A DNA stretch of 52,632 nucleotides, taken from contig DATIBT010000006.1 in NCBI GenBank assembly GCA_035457345.1, positions 1-52,632 on the forward strand, read 5' to 3'. The translations under genes and the position numbers were made by a program. Shown here in pieces: positions 7,959 to 16,285 of this stretch. The first letter of the stretch is position 1. Each line of letters opens with the position of its first letter. Source of the stretch: DASTDY01 sp035457345 (GTDB lineage Bacteria; Patescibacteriota; Saccharimonadia; Saccharimonadales; EFPC-124). The notes beneath the pieces were generated by a model, which was not told where the DNA came from, ran no database searches, and saw only the letters and a program-made list of their open reading frames with translations.

Positions 7959-9185
7959 TTATTTATCCATTAATGCTGCGACGCCCGGTAGCACTTCTCC
8001 TGCCATTAAGTCCAAACTTGCGCCGCCTCCTGTAGAAACGTGCCCAAAACTCTTGCCTTTTTTAGGATCCCAATGTACCACAAAGTCGGCAGTATCACCG
8101 CCGCCAATCAGGCTAAAGACGCTCTCGTGCTCGGCGAGTGCCAACGCCAGCTTTGCGGACCCGTACGCAAATACCACATATTCCGCCATGCCGAGGGTAC
8201 CGTTCCAGACAACCGTTTTGGCGCCGCGCATATGCTGTAGCATTGTCTTAATACTGTCGGTGCCCAGATCTAAAATGTATTCGTCGACACCGACAGCGTC
8301 TATACTCACCACTTTACGTCGCTGCTTCGGGCCAATCTCTGGCGCTACTGCCACATCTGTGGGCAGAAGCAGGAAGTCGTCTACTTTTGCGGCGCCCACC
8401 TTTTTACTGGCGAGTTCGTAAATGTGGTCGAGCGTTTTTTCTTCGCCGTCTTCGACTTTACTTTTGCCGACATCGTAGCCACGATATTTTAAGAAGGTGT
8501 TAGCCATAGCGCCACCAATAATAAGCTGATCAGCAATGCCAATGAAGTTGTCTATCACTTTAATTTTGTCACTTACTTTGGCGCCGCCGAGCACGGCCAC
8601 AAGTGGGCGCTTTGGTTTGCTCATAACACCCAAAATAGTCGTCACTTCTTTTTCTAGGAGCAAGCCGGAGACGCTGGGCAAGAAATGAGTGATAGCATCT
8701 GTGCTGGCGTGCGCGCGGTGCACCACGCCAAACCCGTCTTGTATAAAATAGCGGGCACCCGAATCTTCGGCGAGCCGTTTAGCAAAATGGGGATCGTTCT
8801 TTTCCTCCTCTTTGTAATAACGGAGGTTTTCGAGCAGAACAACATCGCCGGCTTTCATTTTTTTGACGGCAACTTTCACCTTGTCACCCACGCAATCATC
8901 GACAAACGTCACCGGCTTGCCAAGCAGCTTGCTCAAGCGCTTTGCCACCGGTTTGAGCGTTGCCGAAGGGTCGCGCTTGCCCTCTGGCCGCCCCAAGTGC
9001 GAACACACGACAACTTTACAGCCAGCTTTGAGTAAAAACTCGACGGTAGGGATAGAGTGCAAAATACGGAAATCATCGGCAATGGTGCCGTTTGGTTTGA
9101 GCGGCACGTTGTAGTCGGCGCGGAGCAGCACTGTTTGGTGCTCGAGTGGTACATTGCGAACCGTCTTTTTGTGGAATGCCATCAT
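7959..9185 (-). CDS. pgk: phosphoglycerate kinase
   Basis: A 408-residue cytosolic kinase making ATP from 1,3-bisphosphoglycerate. The N-terminal substrate domain shows VLLRADYNVPL, the basic stretch VVVCSHLGRPEGKRDPSATL and the helix VVLLENLRYYKEE. The nucleotide domain shows PLVAVLGGAKVSDKI, the hinge, VVWNGTLGMAEY and the final LIGGGDTADFV plus HVSTGGGASLDLMAGE. It starts at the ATG at 9185 (MMAFHKK) or 9182; upstream in-frame starts extend beyond the family N-terminus. It heads the pgk-VOC-tpiA-5412 gene group. A GC-rich cassette (9286-9732) separates it from pyk. Confidence 0.97.
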   Translation of the reverse strand: MMAFHKKTVRNVPLEHQTVLLRADYNVPLKPNGTIADDFRILHSIPTVEFLLKAGCKVVVCSHLGRPEGKRDPSATLKPVAKRLSKLLGKPVTFVDDCVGDKVKVAVKKMKAGDVVLLENLRYYKEEEKNDPHFAKRLAEDSGARYFIQDGFGVVHRAHASTDAITHFLPSVSGLLLEKEVTTILGVMSKPKRPLVAVLGGAKVSDKIKVIDNFIGIADQLIIGGAMANTFLKYRGYDVGKSKVEDGEEKTLDHIYELASKKVGAAKVDDFLLLPTDVAVAPEIGPKQRRKVVSIDAVGVDEYILDLGTDSIKTMLQHMRGAKTVVWNGTLGMAEYVVFAYGSAKLALALAEHESVFSLIGGGDTADFVVHWDPKKGKSFGHVSTGGGASLDLMAGEVLPGVAALMDK

Positions 9186-9225
9186 GCTTATGTTATTTAA
9201 ACATACATTGCAAAGGTAAAACATC

Positions 9226-9269
9226 GGGCACACGCCCCGGCACCTGTTCAGGGCCGGGGCGTGTGCGCC
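9226..9269 (-). terminator. very stable 3' hairpin after the 9286-9732 gene
   Basis: Arms GGCACACGCCCCGG (9227-9240) and CCGGGGCGTGTGC (9254-9266) pair almost perfectly around a 13-base loop. Only a short T-run (GTTTTA) follows in the minus direction. Confidence 0.6.
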
Positions 9270-9285
9270 ACGAAGGAGGAGACGC

Positions 9286-9732
9286 TCAGTCCTTGGAATC
9301 CTGCTGACCGCTCAGAAAGGTCTTGATCGTTGCCGCGTGACGCATGACGGCGTCCAGGTCGACCCCGATGATCTCCAGGAGGATCGGCAGTGGCACGCGC
9401 AGGCTCTGAAGCGTCAGCAAGAGAGCTGTCGACGCCACACCCTGGAGGCCGGCCAGATCGACGTGCTCACGCACGAACGCGCCGGCGGCCTGCATGTACT
9501 CGACGCGCTCCTTGGTCAGCTCACGCGTCTTGAGTTCGATGAGATCCTGAAGACCCTTCTCGCCCGTCATCTGACGAGCGCGGAGGCGATGCAACTCAGC
9601 TGCAGCCTCCTCGTGTTCGGCACGCTCCTGGAGGATGCGCGCCACCTGATCGCGAACCCCCTGAGGGAGGTTGTCGGGATCGTACGTGAGCAACTGCGCG
9701 AGCACCCCAGCCAACGGATTGCCGTTGTCCAT
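9286..9732 (-). CDS. small helical hypothetical protein, GC-rich cassette
   Basis: A 148-residue protein that I do not recognise. It is almost entirely helical: residues 25-85 are rich in Glu, Arg, Ala and Leu with heptad-like spacing (probable coiled coil). A more hydrophobic region follows (GVASTALLLTLQSLRVPLPI, then LLEIIGVDLDAVM), and the protein ends with Ser, Lys and Asp. There is no signal peptide and no Cys. It is a single-gene unit with its own promoter (9785-9812), a leader hairpin (9752-9774), a GGAGTGAG ribosome site and a strong 3' hairpin, inserted between pyk and pgk. Base composition differs from both neighbours, which suggests acquisition. Confidence 0.65.
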   Translation of the reverse strand: MDNGNPLAGVLAQLLTYDPDNLPQGVRDQVARILQERAEHEEAAAELHRLRARQMTGEKGLQDLIELKTRELTKERVEYMQAAGAFVREHVDLAGLQGVASTALLLTLQSLRVPLPILLEIIGVDLDAVMRHAATIKTFLSGQQDSKD

Positions 9733-9751
9733 ATCTCACTCCAAACAAATT

Positions 9752-9774
9752 GCCGGGCATCCGAATAGCCCGGC
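9752..9774 (-). promoter_or_regulatory. 5'-UTR hairpin
   Basis: GCCGGGC (9752-9758) pairs with GCCCGGC (9768-9774), 7 of 7, in the leader of the 9286-9732 gene, just upstream of its ribosome-binding site. Confidence 0.6.
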
Positions 9775-9784
9775 TGGCACTACA

Positions 9785-9812
9785 AATATATACTAATACG
9801 AATAAATTGCAA
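9785..9812 (-). promoter_or_regulatory. promoter of the 9286-9732 gene
   Basis: TTGCAA (9807-9812), a 16-base spacer and TATATT (9785-9790) on the minus strand, starting right after the pyk stop codon at 9816. Confidence 0.5.
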
Positions 9813-9815
9813 CTT

Positions 9816-11231
9816 CTATTCCATAATGCGTACGCGAATGGTGTCGGTGCCGCCGGTCAGACCGGGCTGGCGGCCACTCACTAACACAATTGGACGGCCG
9901 CGCTCGCCAATGCCTTTGTCTACCAATTCTTGAGCGACTTTAAGGCCGGCTTTTTCGCCGTCTGGGCGCAAATAGCTCTTGTTGGCGTACAACAGGCAAA
10001 GCTGCTGGGCAACGTGCGGGTCAGAGGTGACGGATACAATTGGCATGCTGGGCCGATGCGCAGCAATACTACGGGCGGTGGCGCCAGACTTAGTCTCGCA
10101 AACAATCGCCTGGGCTTTAATCTGATGTGCTAGCGTAATAACCGCCGAACTAATAGCATCCTGGAGCGATGTGTTACCTTCACTGTAAAATAGCGGGCGT
10201 ACGGGCGCGTGCTCTTGGGTGTAGCAAATAATGCGCTTCATGGTGGCCACGGTTTCAACAGGGTAGCGGCCGTTAGCGGTTTCGTCGCTGAGCATCACAC
10301 AGTCGGCGCCGGTAATGACGGCATTGGCTACGTCGCTTACCTCAGCACGGGTCGGCTCTGGATTAAACTGCATGCTGGCAAGCATTTGCGTGGCAACAAT
10401 GCCAATCTTGCCGTGCTTTTGGGTCAGCTGCAAAATTTGGCGCTGCACAATTGGTACGATTTCCGCGCTAGTCTCAACAGCTAGGTCGCCGCGAGCAACC
10501 ATGACGGCATCCGATTCCATAATAATGGCTTCGAGGTTTTCCTCCCGAATGGCCGCCTGCGTTTCAATTTTGGCGACAATTTTAGCCTTGTAATTGTGCT
10601 TGTCCATAAGTTTGCGCAAGTGGCGGATATCATCGGCAGTTTGCACAAAGCTCATCGCAACATAATCGATATTTTGGGTGGCACCGTATGCTAAGTCCCT
10701 GATGTCTTTGGCGGTAATAACATCGCCGGCAAAATCAGTGTCAGGCAAGTTGAGGCCTTTACGGGCCAACAGCAACCCTTCGTTTTCTATGCGAATAGTC
10801 ACGCGGCGCGGCTTAACCTTAATAACTTGGCTACGAATCTTACCATCGAACATATACAGGCGTTCGCCCTCTTTCATTTTTTTGCTGAGGTCGTATTGTA
10901 CAGGGAGTTCGCGATCCCCTTGGGGTACATCGTCGTATACAAGCGTCCATTCGTCACCGGCGGCAACAGATATTGTGCCTTCAAAATCTCCCAAACGAAT
11001 CTTAGGGCCTTGCAAGTCCTGCAAAACAGCGATCGGCTTGCCAAACTCCTCGCTTGCCGTGCGGGCCCACTCAAGACGCTGACCATGTTCTTCGTGCGTG
11101 CCATGGCTAAAATTAAAACGAAAGCCGTTAACGCCGCTTTGGATCATTTCTAAAATTGTTTCGTAGCTATTGCTGGCCGGGCCGAGCGTAGCCAAAATCT
11201 TTGCGCGTTTAAAAATTCGGGGTGTTGCCAT
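9816..11231 (-). CDS. pyk: pyruvate kinase
   Basis: A 471-residue enzyme converting phosphoenolpyruvate and ADP to pyruvate and ATP. Recognisable parts: the N-terminal AKILATLGPASNSYETI, the K+/Mg site GFRFNFSHGTHEEH, LQDLQGPKIRLGDF, the active-site stretch IVAKIETQAAIREENLEAII, the metal site SDAVMVARGDLAVE, and the motif VVATQMLASM (here IVATQMLASM). The shortened C-terminal regulatory domain contains IVCETKSGATARSIAAHRP. The start MATPRIFKRAKI at 11231 fits the family; the open frame continues 17 codons upstream without homology. With pgk and tpiA it covers lower glycolysis, although the three genes are separated by accessory units. Confidence 0.96.
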   Translation of the reverse strand: MATPRIFKRAKILATLGPASNSYETILEMIQSGVNGFRFNFSHGTHEEHGQRLEWARTASEEFGKPIAVLQDLQGPKIRLGDFEGTISVAAGDEWTLVYDDVPQGDRELPVQYDLSKKMKEGERLYMFDGKIRSQVIKVKPRRVTIRIENEGLLLARKGLNLPDTDFAGDVITAKDIRDLAYGATQNIDYVAMSFVQTADDIRHLRKLMDKHNYKAKIVAKIETQAAIREENLEAIIMESDAVMVARGDLAVETSAEIVPIVQRQILQLTQKHGKIGIVATQMLASMQFNPEPTRAEVSDVANAVITGADCVMLSDETANGRYPVETVATMKRIICYTQEHAPVRPLFYSEGNTSLQDAISSAVITLAHQIKAQAIVCETKSGATARSIAAHRPSMPIVSVTSDPHVAQQLCLLYANKSYLRPDGEKAGLKVAQELVDKGIGERGRPIVLVSGRQPGLTGGTDTIRVRIME

Positions 11232-11316
11232 ACTTCTATAAAGCGTAACAGGGGACGGTAAAAAATGAAAGGGTAACTGCACCCCTTTGTCAGATCAGTC
11301 AGTGCAGCGCGTGCTA

Positions 11317-11345
11317 TTGACAACAGGACCGACGCTCTATATCTA
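11317..11345 (+). promoter_or_regulatory. sigma70-type promoter of the 11386-12213 gene
   Basis: TTGACA (11317-11322), a 17-base spacer and TATATC (11340-11345). The predicted start of transcription near 11352 rules out the upstream TTG start at 11287. Confidence 0.65.
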
Positions 11346-11385
11346 TAAAGAGCACCCCCCTTCGACCGTTGTGCAGGGAGACGAA

Positions 11386-12213
11386 ATGATCGTCATAGGA
11401 GAGCCGGTTCGCTCAGTCCTAATTGCCAGGATCAACGAAGCATGTTCCACGCAGGCCGAAATTGTCCGCATTGAGAAGCAGTACAGCACTACCGTGCTCG
11501 CCCACACCAAGACATGGGCGAGCTTTGGCTGGCGCGAGCGCTACCTGGGTGGCGCATTCGGCGGCGACAAGCAGCTAGTAGCACGGTACCGGGAGCTCGA
11601 CAGGTTGCTCACAGCCCAGAGCGCCCAGCTGCGGAAACAGGTGGACGCACACATGGCTCTTGAGAAGGACATCTTTGAGCGTCTCGACGCCGAGCTGCAG
11701 CGCGATTCGACCTACCTCTCGCTGCGCGCCATCTACGCAGATGGCGACGGGGCCTTGGATGCGTCGCACCGTCTGATTCGGCTGCTGGAAGCAGCGCTCC
11801 GCGAGGTAAAGGAGGCTCAAGATGTCAACATGCTCGACGCCGTCGGCGTAGACAACATGGCCGCATTCGACTATCTGGCAACTCAAGAGGCACGTGATGC
11901 CGTCGAAGCAGTCAACAGGTATCTGCCCGAATACCGCAAAGCGCTCAGGCGGTTCCTGAACGCTGAGGGCACCGACCAGACAATACACAACCTGGATGAG
12001 TTCCTCGCCATGCTGGATATAACCGATCTAGCGCTCGAATTCGGCTTGGGCGACTTCCTTCAGATTGAGGAACTAGAGAACTGCAGGGATGTACTGCAGT
12101 CACACCTGAACAAAGCACGCCGCACGGCCGACCAGGCCTTAAAGATCCTCGTGTCGCTCGACCAGCAGCGCAAAGCCATGCACAACGAGGTACGAGAAGC
12201 CCTTGTGAGCTAG
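11386..12213 (+). CDS. helical hypothetical protein, GC-rich cassette
   Basis: A 275-residue soluble protein that I do not recognise. It is predicted almost wholly helical, with long charged stretches that could form coiled coils (for example ARYRELDRLLTAQSAQLRKQ and EYRKALRRFLNAEGTD). There is one Cys near the N-terminus and another in LENCRDVL. It has no signal peptide or membrane helix. The ATG at 11386 is preceded by GGGAG at five bases and by a good promoter, so I prefer it to the TTG at 11287. It is the only gene on the plus strand in this stretch, between pyk and a YdeI-like gene. It ends in a strong bidirectional hairpin. The layout matches the other single-gene GC-rich units. Confidence 0.65.
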   Translation: MIVIGEPVRSVLIARINEACSTQAEIVRIEKQYSTTVLAHTKTWASFGWRERYLGGAFGGDKQLVARYRELDRLLTAQSAQLRKQVDAHMALEKDIFERLDAELQRDSTYLSLRAIYADGDGALDASHRLIRLLEAALREVKEAQDVNMLDAVGVDNMAAFDYLATQEARDAVEAVNRYLPEYRKALRRFLNAEGTDQTIHNLDEFLAMLDITDLALEFGLGDFLQIEELENCRDVLQSHLNKARRTADQALKILVSLDQQRKAMHNEVREALVS

Positions 12214-12225
12214 TGGGGGCGCTAA

Positions 12226-12278
12226 CCACCGACGAAAAATGCCACCCACGGCGTTCCGTCGGTGGCATTTTTCGTTTT
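12226..12278 (+). terminator. terminator with two alternative pairings
   Basis: The arms CGAAAAATGCCACC (12233-12246) and GGTGGCATTTTTCG (12261-12274) pair perfectly, followed by TTTTAC. A second, mutually exclusive pairing joins CCACCGACG (12226-12234) with CGTCGGTGG (12257-12265). Confidence 0.75.
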
Positions 12279-12292
12279 ACACGCCAAAGAGA

Positions 12293-12601
12293 TTATGATT
12301 TCTTCGCTTGTTTACTAAGCGCCCACTGCACAGACGGACTCATGGCTTTATCTGGACGGTGGATACAACCAACCCAGCAGCACGGTCGGCGCTTGCCTTC
12401 GAGCAGCTCCTCGCATGTTCTTGTAATGCGGCGGGCCCTGGTATCTATCATTTTGGCATTTTCAACCCAACATATGAATTCATTGCGAGCGAGCGGCGTA
12501 ATGTCTTCCCACAGCGCAAGCACTTTTGCGTCGGCAACTAAGGCCTTACGCAAATCGGCAGGCATGCGGTGTACTGTGCCTTCGGAAACTTTTGTGGTCA
12601 T
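12293..12601 (-). CDS. YdeI/OmpD-associated family protein
   Basis: A 102-residue protein. The pattern LWEDITPLARNEFICWVENA followed by KMIDTRARRITRTCEELLEG is the C-terminal helical domain of the YdeI/OmpD-associated family, where the consensus has a WI-AK-ETR-RRI core. The N-terminal DUF1905 beta-barrel that often precedes it is absent. Here the domain is preceded by VHRMPADLRKALVADAKVLA and followed by a CCWVGC cysteine pair region and a Lys-rich tail. YdeI has been linked to resistance to cationic peptides in enteric bacteria; the function here is unknown. It is transcribed alone toward the terminator of the plus-strand neighbour. Confidence 0.75.
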   Translation of the reverse strand: MTTKVSEGTVHRMPADLRKALVADAKVLALWEDITPLARNEFICWVENAKMIDTRARRITRTCEELLEGKRRPCCWVGCIHRPDKAMSPSVQWALSKQAKKS

Positions 12602-12644
12602 ACGTTTATTTTACCTGTTTTACTTGAGTGCGCCAGTACTGCTC

Positions 12645-13892
12645 TTACTCAAGCGATACGGACGGTATGTCGAATGAATAGTGAGCAGTGCGGTATTTTC
12701 TCACGAACGCTGTCACCTCATCTGCAAAGACGTATCCGCTTAGTCCGCGCTGCAAAAAGTCAGCTATCTGTTTCATTTCGGCCTCTTTCATGCCGCGCCG
12801 AGTAATCTCTTGTGTACCCAACCGAATAAAGAAGCCCTGCTTGAACACATCCGGGCTATCGAAGTTAACATTAATGTTGTTGCGGTACAGTTGACGCCAC
12901 AGTTCAGTGTGCTTGCCGATTTGGTGAGTCATAAGATGCACTTGATGGTTCTCGCTCCAACGGCCAGTATTAGCTTTACGGACATGATACCCTTGTTTGT
13001 TGAGCGCCTCGCCTAGCGCGTTTGAATTAGCAATTATCTGTTTTGCGAAATCCTGGCCGAATTCTTTCATTTCCAAAATCGTCGTTGCGAGCGCAATTAT
13101 ACTGGCAGTGTGAGGGCTGGAGTACAGGCATCCGTCAATTATCGCGTTAGCCTTTTTGCCCAAATCTGCATCACGAAAAGCGATCATGCCCTTTTGCGGA
13201 CCGGGCAGCGTTTTGTGCGTATTGGCGCAAATGACGTTCGCCCCTTCCTTGAGTGGCGCCTGGAATTGTTGGCCCATAATCAAGCCCATGGTGTGGCTGG
13301 CATCGTAGATAATAATTGCTTCTTCGCCTAATGCCTCGCGTAGCTCCCGCAGATTATGCGGGTTGAGGTAGTATGACACGTCTAGGTACAACGCCCTGCA
13401 ATTCTTTTCTTTGAAGGTTTTGGCAGTGGCCTCGGCGTCAAACGCTAACCCGCTGTAGTCGTAGCCTGGAGTAAAAACATGACCGCGCCCAATGCGCTCA
13501 ACAATGCCCTTAGTAGCAAAATGCCCGCCATGATCGTGGTGGACGGTCATGACAGTGTCGCCAGGTTCAGTCGTTGAAAGAATGGCACACATCATGGCGT
13601 GCACCCCCGACAAACAATGGAGGCTTATCTCGGCGGCGCCAAGCATGTCCTTGGCCGCCTCTTTAGCAGTCTCTACCAGCTCCGCGATACCAGGCATGCC
13701 AAGCGAGGTAAAGGCCCCAAAATCTACCAACTCGTCATCACCCCCGCCAAAATAGTAACGGTCGGCGAGACGTGAATTAGTGAAAGCCCGCGCCGTATTA
13801 GAAACATATGGCTCGTTCGAGGTCAGATGCAAAAACGTTTCGTCGGTTTGTTCGTCTTTGCGGATGTGGGTATAGAGCTGTTCGATGTCCAT
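12645..13892 (-). CDS. serine hydroxymethyltransferase-like PLP enzyme
   Basis: A 415-residue fold-type I PLP enzyme. The stretch ICANTHKTLPGPQKGMI matches the SHMT lysine motif (THK-T-GP-GG), with the Schiff-base Lys after THK. Further SHMT-like features are EISLHCLSGVHAMMCAI, the Asp/His pair in IIYDASHTMGLIMG, and the C-terminal RLGTQEITRRGMKEAEMKQI, which corresponds to the RIGTPA-T-RG element. The N-terminus (LHLTSNEPYVSNTARAF) and several loops are divergent from typical GlyA, so the reaction could be serine-glycine interconversion or a related aldol or transaldol reaction. The ATG at 13892 lies 8 bases after a TACAAT -10 box; an upstream in-frame ATG at 13910 would precede the transcript start. 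The gene is adjacent to the divergent methyltransferase gene. Confidence 0.8.
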   Translation of the reverse strand: MDIEQLYTHIRKDEQTDETFLHLTSNEPYVSNTARAFTNSRLADRYYFGGGDDELVDFGAFTSLGMPGIAELVETAKEAAKDMLGAAEISLHCLSGVHAMMCAILSTTEPGDTVMTVHHDHGGHFATKGIVERIGRGHVFTPGYDYSGLAFDAEATAKTFKEKNCRALYLDVSYYLNPHNLRELREALGEEAIIIYDASHTMGLIMGQQFQAPLKEGANVICANTHKTLPGPQKGMIAFRDADLGKKANAIIDGCLYSSPHTASIIALATTILEMKEFGQDFAKQIIANSNALGEALNKQGYHVRKANTGRWSENHQVHLMTHQIGKHTELWRQLYRNNINVNFDSPDVFKQGFFIRLGTQEITRRGMKEAEMKQIADFLQRGLSGYVFADEVTAFVRKYRTAHYSFDIPSVSLE

Positions 13893-13982
13893 AAGGTGAT
13901 ATTGTAGCATCCCACCGTGAGCATATGCCTAAGCTGAGTCACGCCATTTCCAGGGGGTTTGGCAAAAGTTATGATAAGCAGT

Positions 13983-14783
13983 ATGGACCTGCGAGCTACT
14001 TTTGACGAGAATGCCGAACGATATGAGCAATTCAGACCGCGTTACCCGACGCAACTGTTCGACAAGCTTGTTGCCGATGCCGGCATTAATTCCAACTCCT
14101 CACTTCTAGAGATTGGCCCTGGAACAGGCCAAGCTACCAAGCCGCTCGCGAAATTAGGATCAGCAATTACTGCTATCGAATTAGGCGCCAGTCTGGCGCA
14201 GAAAGCCCGGCAAGAGCTACGGCAATACGATAACGTCCGTATAATAACCGGCTCTTTTGAGGATATAAATTTGCCAGCTTCTAATTACGATCTTATTTAT
14301 TCGGCAACTGCCTTCCACTGGGTGAAAAATGAGTACCAATTTACTAAAACCGCCAGATTACTAAAACCACACGGCTATTTAGCAATAATCCACACCACGC
14401 ACGTGTCAGATGAAAATGGCGACAGATTTCACCGGGCAAGCCAATCAATCTACGATACCTATTGGCCCCCAAAAGATACTTCGAGCCCTCCAGTACTGCC
14501 TGCTGTGCACGAGGTAAAGGCGCCCTATGTTGATACCGCACTTTTTGGGCTGCAAAGCTTTATGGTATTCCCACAAATAAAAACCTACACCGCACACGAC
14601 TATGCAGGATTGGTAAGCACCTACTCCCCTACCCTTGCCCTCCCGCCAAGTAAGCGTAAAAATTTTCTTGCAGCCATAGAAAAGCTTATTAATGAACAGT
14701 TTAACGGTAAATTAGAAAAACGCTTTGCTTTCAGTCTGGCGGTTGCAAGGAAAATCCAAAATAAAACTGCAAATCCTTTTTAA
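13983..14783 (+). CDS. class I SAM-dependent methyltransferase
   Basis: A 266-residue protein with the opening typical of its group (TFDENAERYEQFRPRYPTQL), motif I LLEIGPGTGQATKPLAKLG, the acidic motif II ITAIELGASL and the motif IV region YDLIYSATAFHWV. The substrate is unknown; related proteins methylate small molecules such as trans-aconitate or quinones. There is no membrane segment. I start at the ATG at 13983 because TATGAT (13970-13975) lies exactly seven bases before it and the family N-terminus begins there. Upstream in-frame TTG (13959) and ATG (13971) are alternatives. It is divergent from the SHMT-like gene, with about 90 bases between the two starts. Confidence 0.85.
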   Translation: MDLRATFDENAERYEQFRPRYPTQLFDKLVADAGINSNSSLLEIGPGTGQATKPLAKLGSAITAIELGASLAQKARQELRQYDNVRIITGSFEDINLPASNYDLIYSATAFHWVKNEYQFTKTARLLKPHGYLAIIHTTHVSDENGDRFHRASQSIYDTYWPPKDTSSPPVLPAVHEVKAPYVDTALFGLQSFMVFPQIKTYTAHDYAGLVSTYSPTLALPPSKRKNFLAAIEKLINEQFNGKLEKRFAFSLAVARKIQNKTANPF

Positions 14784-14839
14784 CTATTATTCGTAAGACT
14801 GAGAATCGCTGTACCAATGATGGCAGTTGGGCGGGTGAC

Positions 14840-14877
14840 CCAGAGGGTCGGCGCGGGTTACTGCGCCAACCCTCTGG
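14840..14877 (-). terminator. hairpin containing the stop codon of the six-HTH gene
   Basis: CCAGAGGGTCGGCGC (14840-14854) pairs with GCGCCAACCCTCTGG (14863-14877) with one mismatch. The TAA at 14858-14860 falls in the loop. No T-run follows. Confidence 0.6.
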
Positions 14878-16042
14878 TTCGTGGGCGTGCCCTCTTCACT
14901 TGGTTAGCGGCAAAGCGCCGGGTTTCTGTTCCTGGCTCACGAATGCCACGTAAAATGCCAGCATTTACTAGTTGTGGTATATGGTCGACTGGCACGCCAA
15001 GGGCATTCGCTAACTCCTCGCTTGTTAACAGTGGGTCTGTTCTGCGCATCCTCCAGTCGTACCAACTCCGGGCAGGTATGCCTGTGTCAAGGCAGGTGCG
15101 GAGAATCTCGAGCACACACGGCCTATACAGCTCGTGCTCTTCGTGCATATGAAGGCGGCAACTGAGCCGGCCGGAACTCCTCCACCTCCTAACGGCGCTG
15201 CCCGGCACGCCAAAGAGCGTTCCAAGCTGCAAGCTAGTGAGGGGAGGCTCCCTGTCTAGTACTGCGTCGACCGAAAGCGGCGAAAATTTTAGGTCGCCGC
15301 CAGGAAGTCGCAAGTACATGAGCCGTTGCGCATCCATGAGCGCATGCGCTTGCTCACCTTTTGTATCGAACCCCAAGTATGGCAGTAGGTCCTTAAGGCT
15401 CATAAGCGGACGGTTGTCGTCGAGCCGGTCTTCCAGCCAATCATTCGGATCGATCCAGTCGGGCAGTAGCTTTGTAAGCAGCCGCAGCAGACTTTCCCGA
15501 GTCACGGGTCGCAGGTGCAGGTTGTCCGGTACGGCAACACAGTCGAGGTCGTTGCTGCGCACCCACTGCTTGAGTGGGGCCATGGTAACGCCAAGCGCAT
15601 GCGCGGCACGCGTCCGCGGTATGAGATCGGCACTCCTTGCCGCGGCCAGGTAGGCCTCCACGCTCGCCGCATCGAGTCGTAGCGAGTCAAGCAGCTTAAT
15701 TGCGCTTAGCCGCTGTGTTCGGACGCGCGTGTACAGCACGTCTTTACTAATCCCCAGACGCACGCATGCTTCTTCTGGTCGCAACAAGGTGAGCGTACCT
15801 GCCTGGAGTGCAGCGACCGTTGGAGTTTGAGCAAAATTACGTGCACCACGCTCCAATAAGTCGTTGACGTTTTGAACGTTGTAGTGTGCCACTCCTCCGA
15901 TTGTTTTTGCACTCGGCAGAAAACCATTCACGCGCCATAGACGCAGCGTTTCTGTGTCGATACGTAGCCACGTTGCGAGTCTTGTGGCTGTTATTAAACT
16001 TTGCAGCAAGGCCATCCTCGATTTTTCTCTCTGTGTACGCAA
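14858..16042 (-). CDS. protein of about six tandem MerR/excisionase-type HTH units
   Basis: A 394-residue protein without a named family. It consists of six repeats of about 50 residues, each opening like a MerR/excisionase winged helix: TATRLATWLRIDTETLRLWR, LRPEEACVRLGISKDVLYTR, IPRTRAAHALGVTMAPLKQW, MSLKDLLPYLGFDTKGEQAH, LTSLQLGTLFGVPGSAVRRW and LTSEELANALGVPVDHIPQL. They lie at about residues 15-66, 85-133, 140-189, 213-261, 267-315 and 338-385. Each is followed by a turn-plus-strand (wing) segment. No recombinase or ligand-binding domain is seen. I infer DNA binding over an extended site. The start is uncertain: TTG at 16042 has AAGGGG six bases upstream, while ATG at 16015 and ATG at 16072 are alternatives. 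The gene is GC-rich, stands alone and lies next to tRNA-Glu. Confidence 0.7.
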   Translation of the reverse strand: MRTQREKSRMALLQSLITATRLATWLRIDTETLRLWRVNGFLPSAKTIGGVAHYNVQNVNDLLERGARNFAQTPTVAALQAGTLTLLRPEEACVRLGISKDVLYTRVRTQRLSAIKLLDSLRLDAASVEAYLAAARSADLIPRTRAAHALGVTMAPLKQWVRSNDLDCVAVPDNLHLRPVTRESLLRLLTKLLPDWIDPNDWLEDRLDDNRPLMSLKDLLPYLGFDTKGEQAHALMDAQRLMYLRLPGGDLKFSPLSVDAVLDREPPLTSLQLGTLFGVPGSAVRRWRSSGRLSCRLHMHEEHELYRPCVLEILRTCLDTGIPARSWYDWRMRRTDPLLTSEELANALGVPVDHIPQLVNAGILRGIREPGTETRRFAANQVKRARPRTRGLAQ

Positions 16043-16092
16043 GACTTCCCCTTGTAGAGCTCGCCCCCTCATAGTGTAAGGCGTTTCTTAGC

Positions 16093-16129
16093 AAGAAAAA
16101 ACGCCCATATTCGATGAGCGTTTTTTCTT
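16093..16129 (-). terminator. Rho-independent terminator after tRNA-Glu
   Basis: AAGAAAAAACGC pairs with GCGTTTTTTCTT around CCATATTCGATGA. A-run and T-run flank the stem, so it can work in both directions. Confidence 0.8.
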
Positions 16130-16203
16130 GGTGACCCCGCGGGGAGTCGAACCCCGGTTGCCGGGATGAAAACCCGGTGTCTTGACCGCTGGACGACGGG
16201 GCC
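16129..16203 (-). tRNA. trnE: tRNA-Glu (TTC anticodon), CCA encoded
   Basis: The 75-base sequence folds into a complete cloverleaf: acceptor GGCCCCG/CGGGGTC with one G-U pair, anticodon stem CCGGG/CCCGG with loop TTTTCAT (anticodon TTC), and T-arm CGGGG-TTCGACT-CCCCG. The 3' CCA is in the DNA. A terminator overlaps its 3' end. Confidence 0.93.
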
Positions 16204-16285
16204 ATATGGTGTATGGCGCGCGGCTTTAGTAGCCGCATAACAGCTGTAAACTATAGCACAAATCAGAGGTGAGGTAAAGGGGATC

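Noticed and set aside
11287..11385. N-terminal extension of the 11386 gene from TTG at 11287
   Set aside because: A TTGACA-17-TATATC promoter lies inside the extension, and the ATG at 11386 has a well-placed GGGAG.
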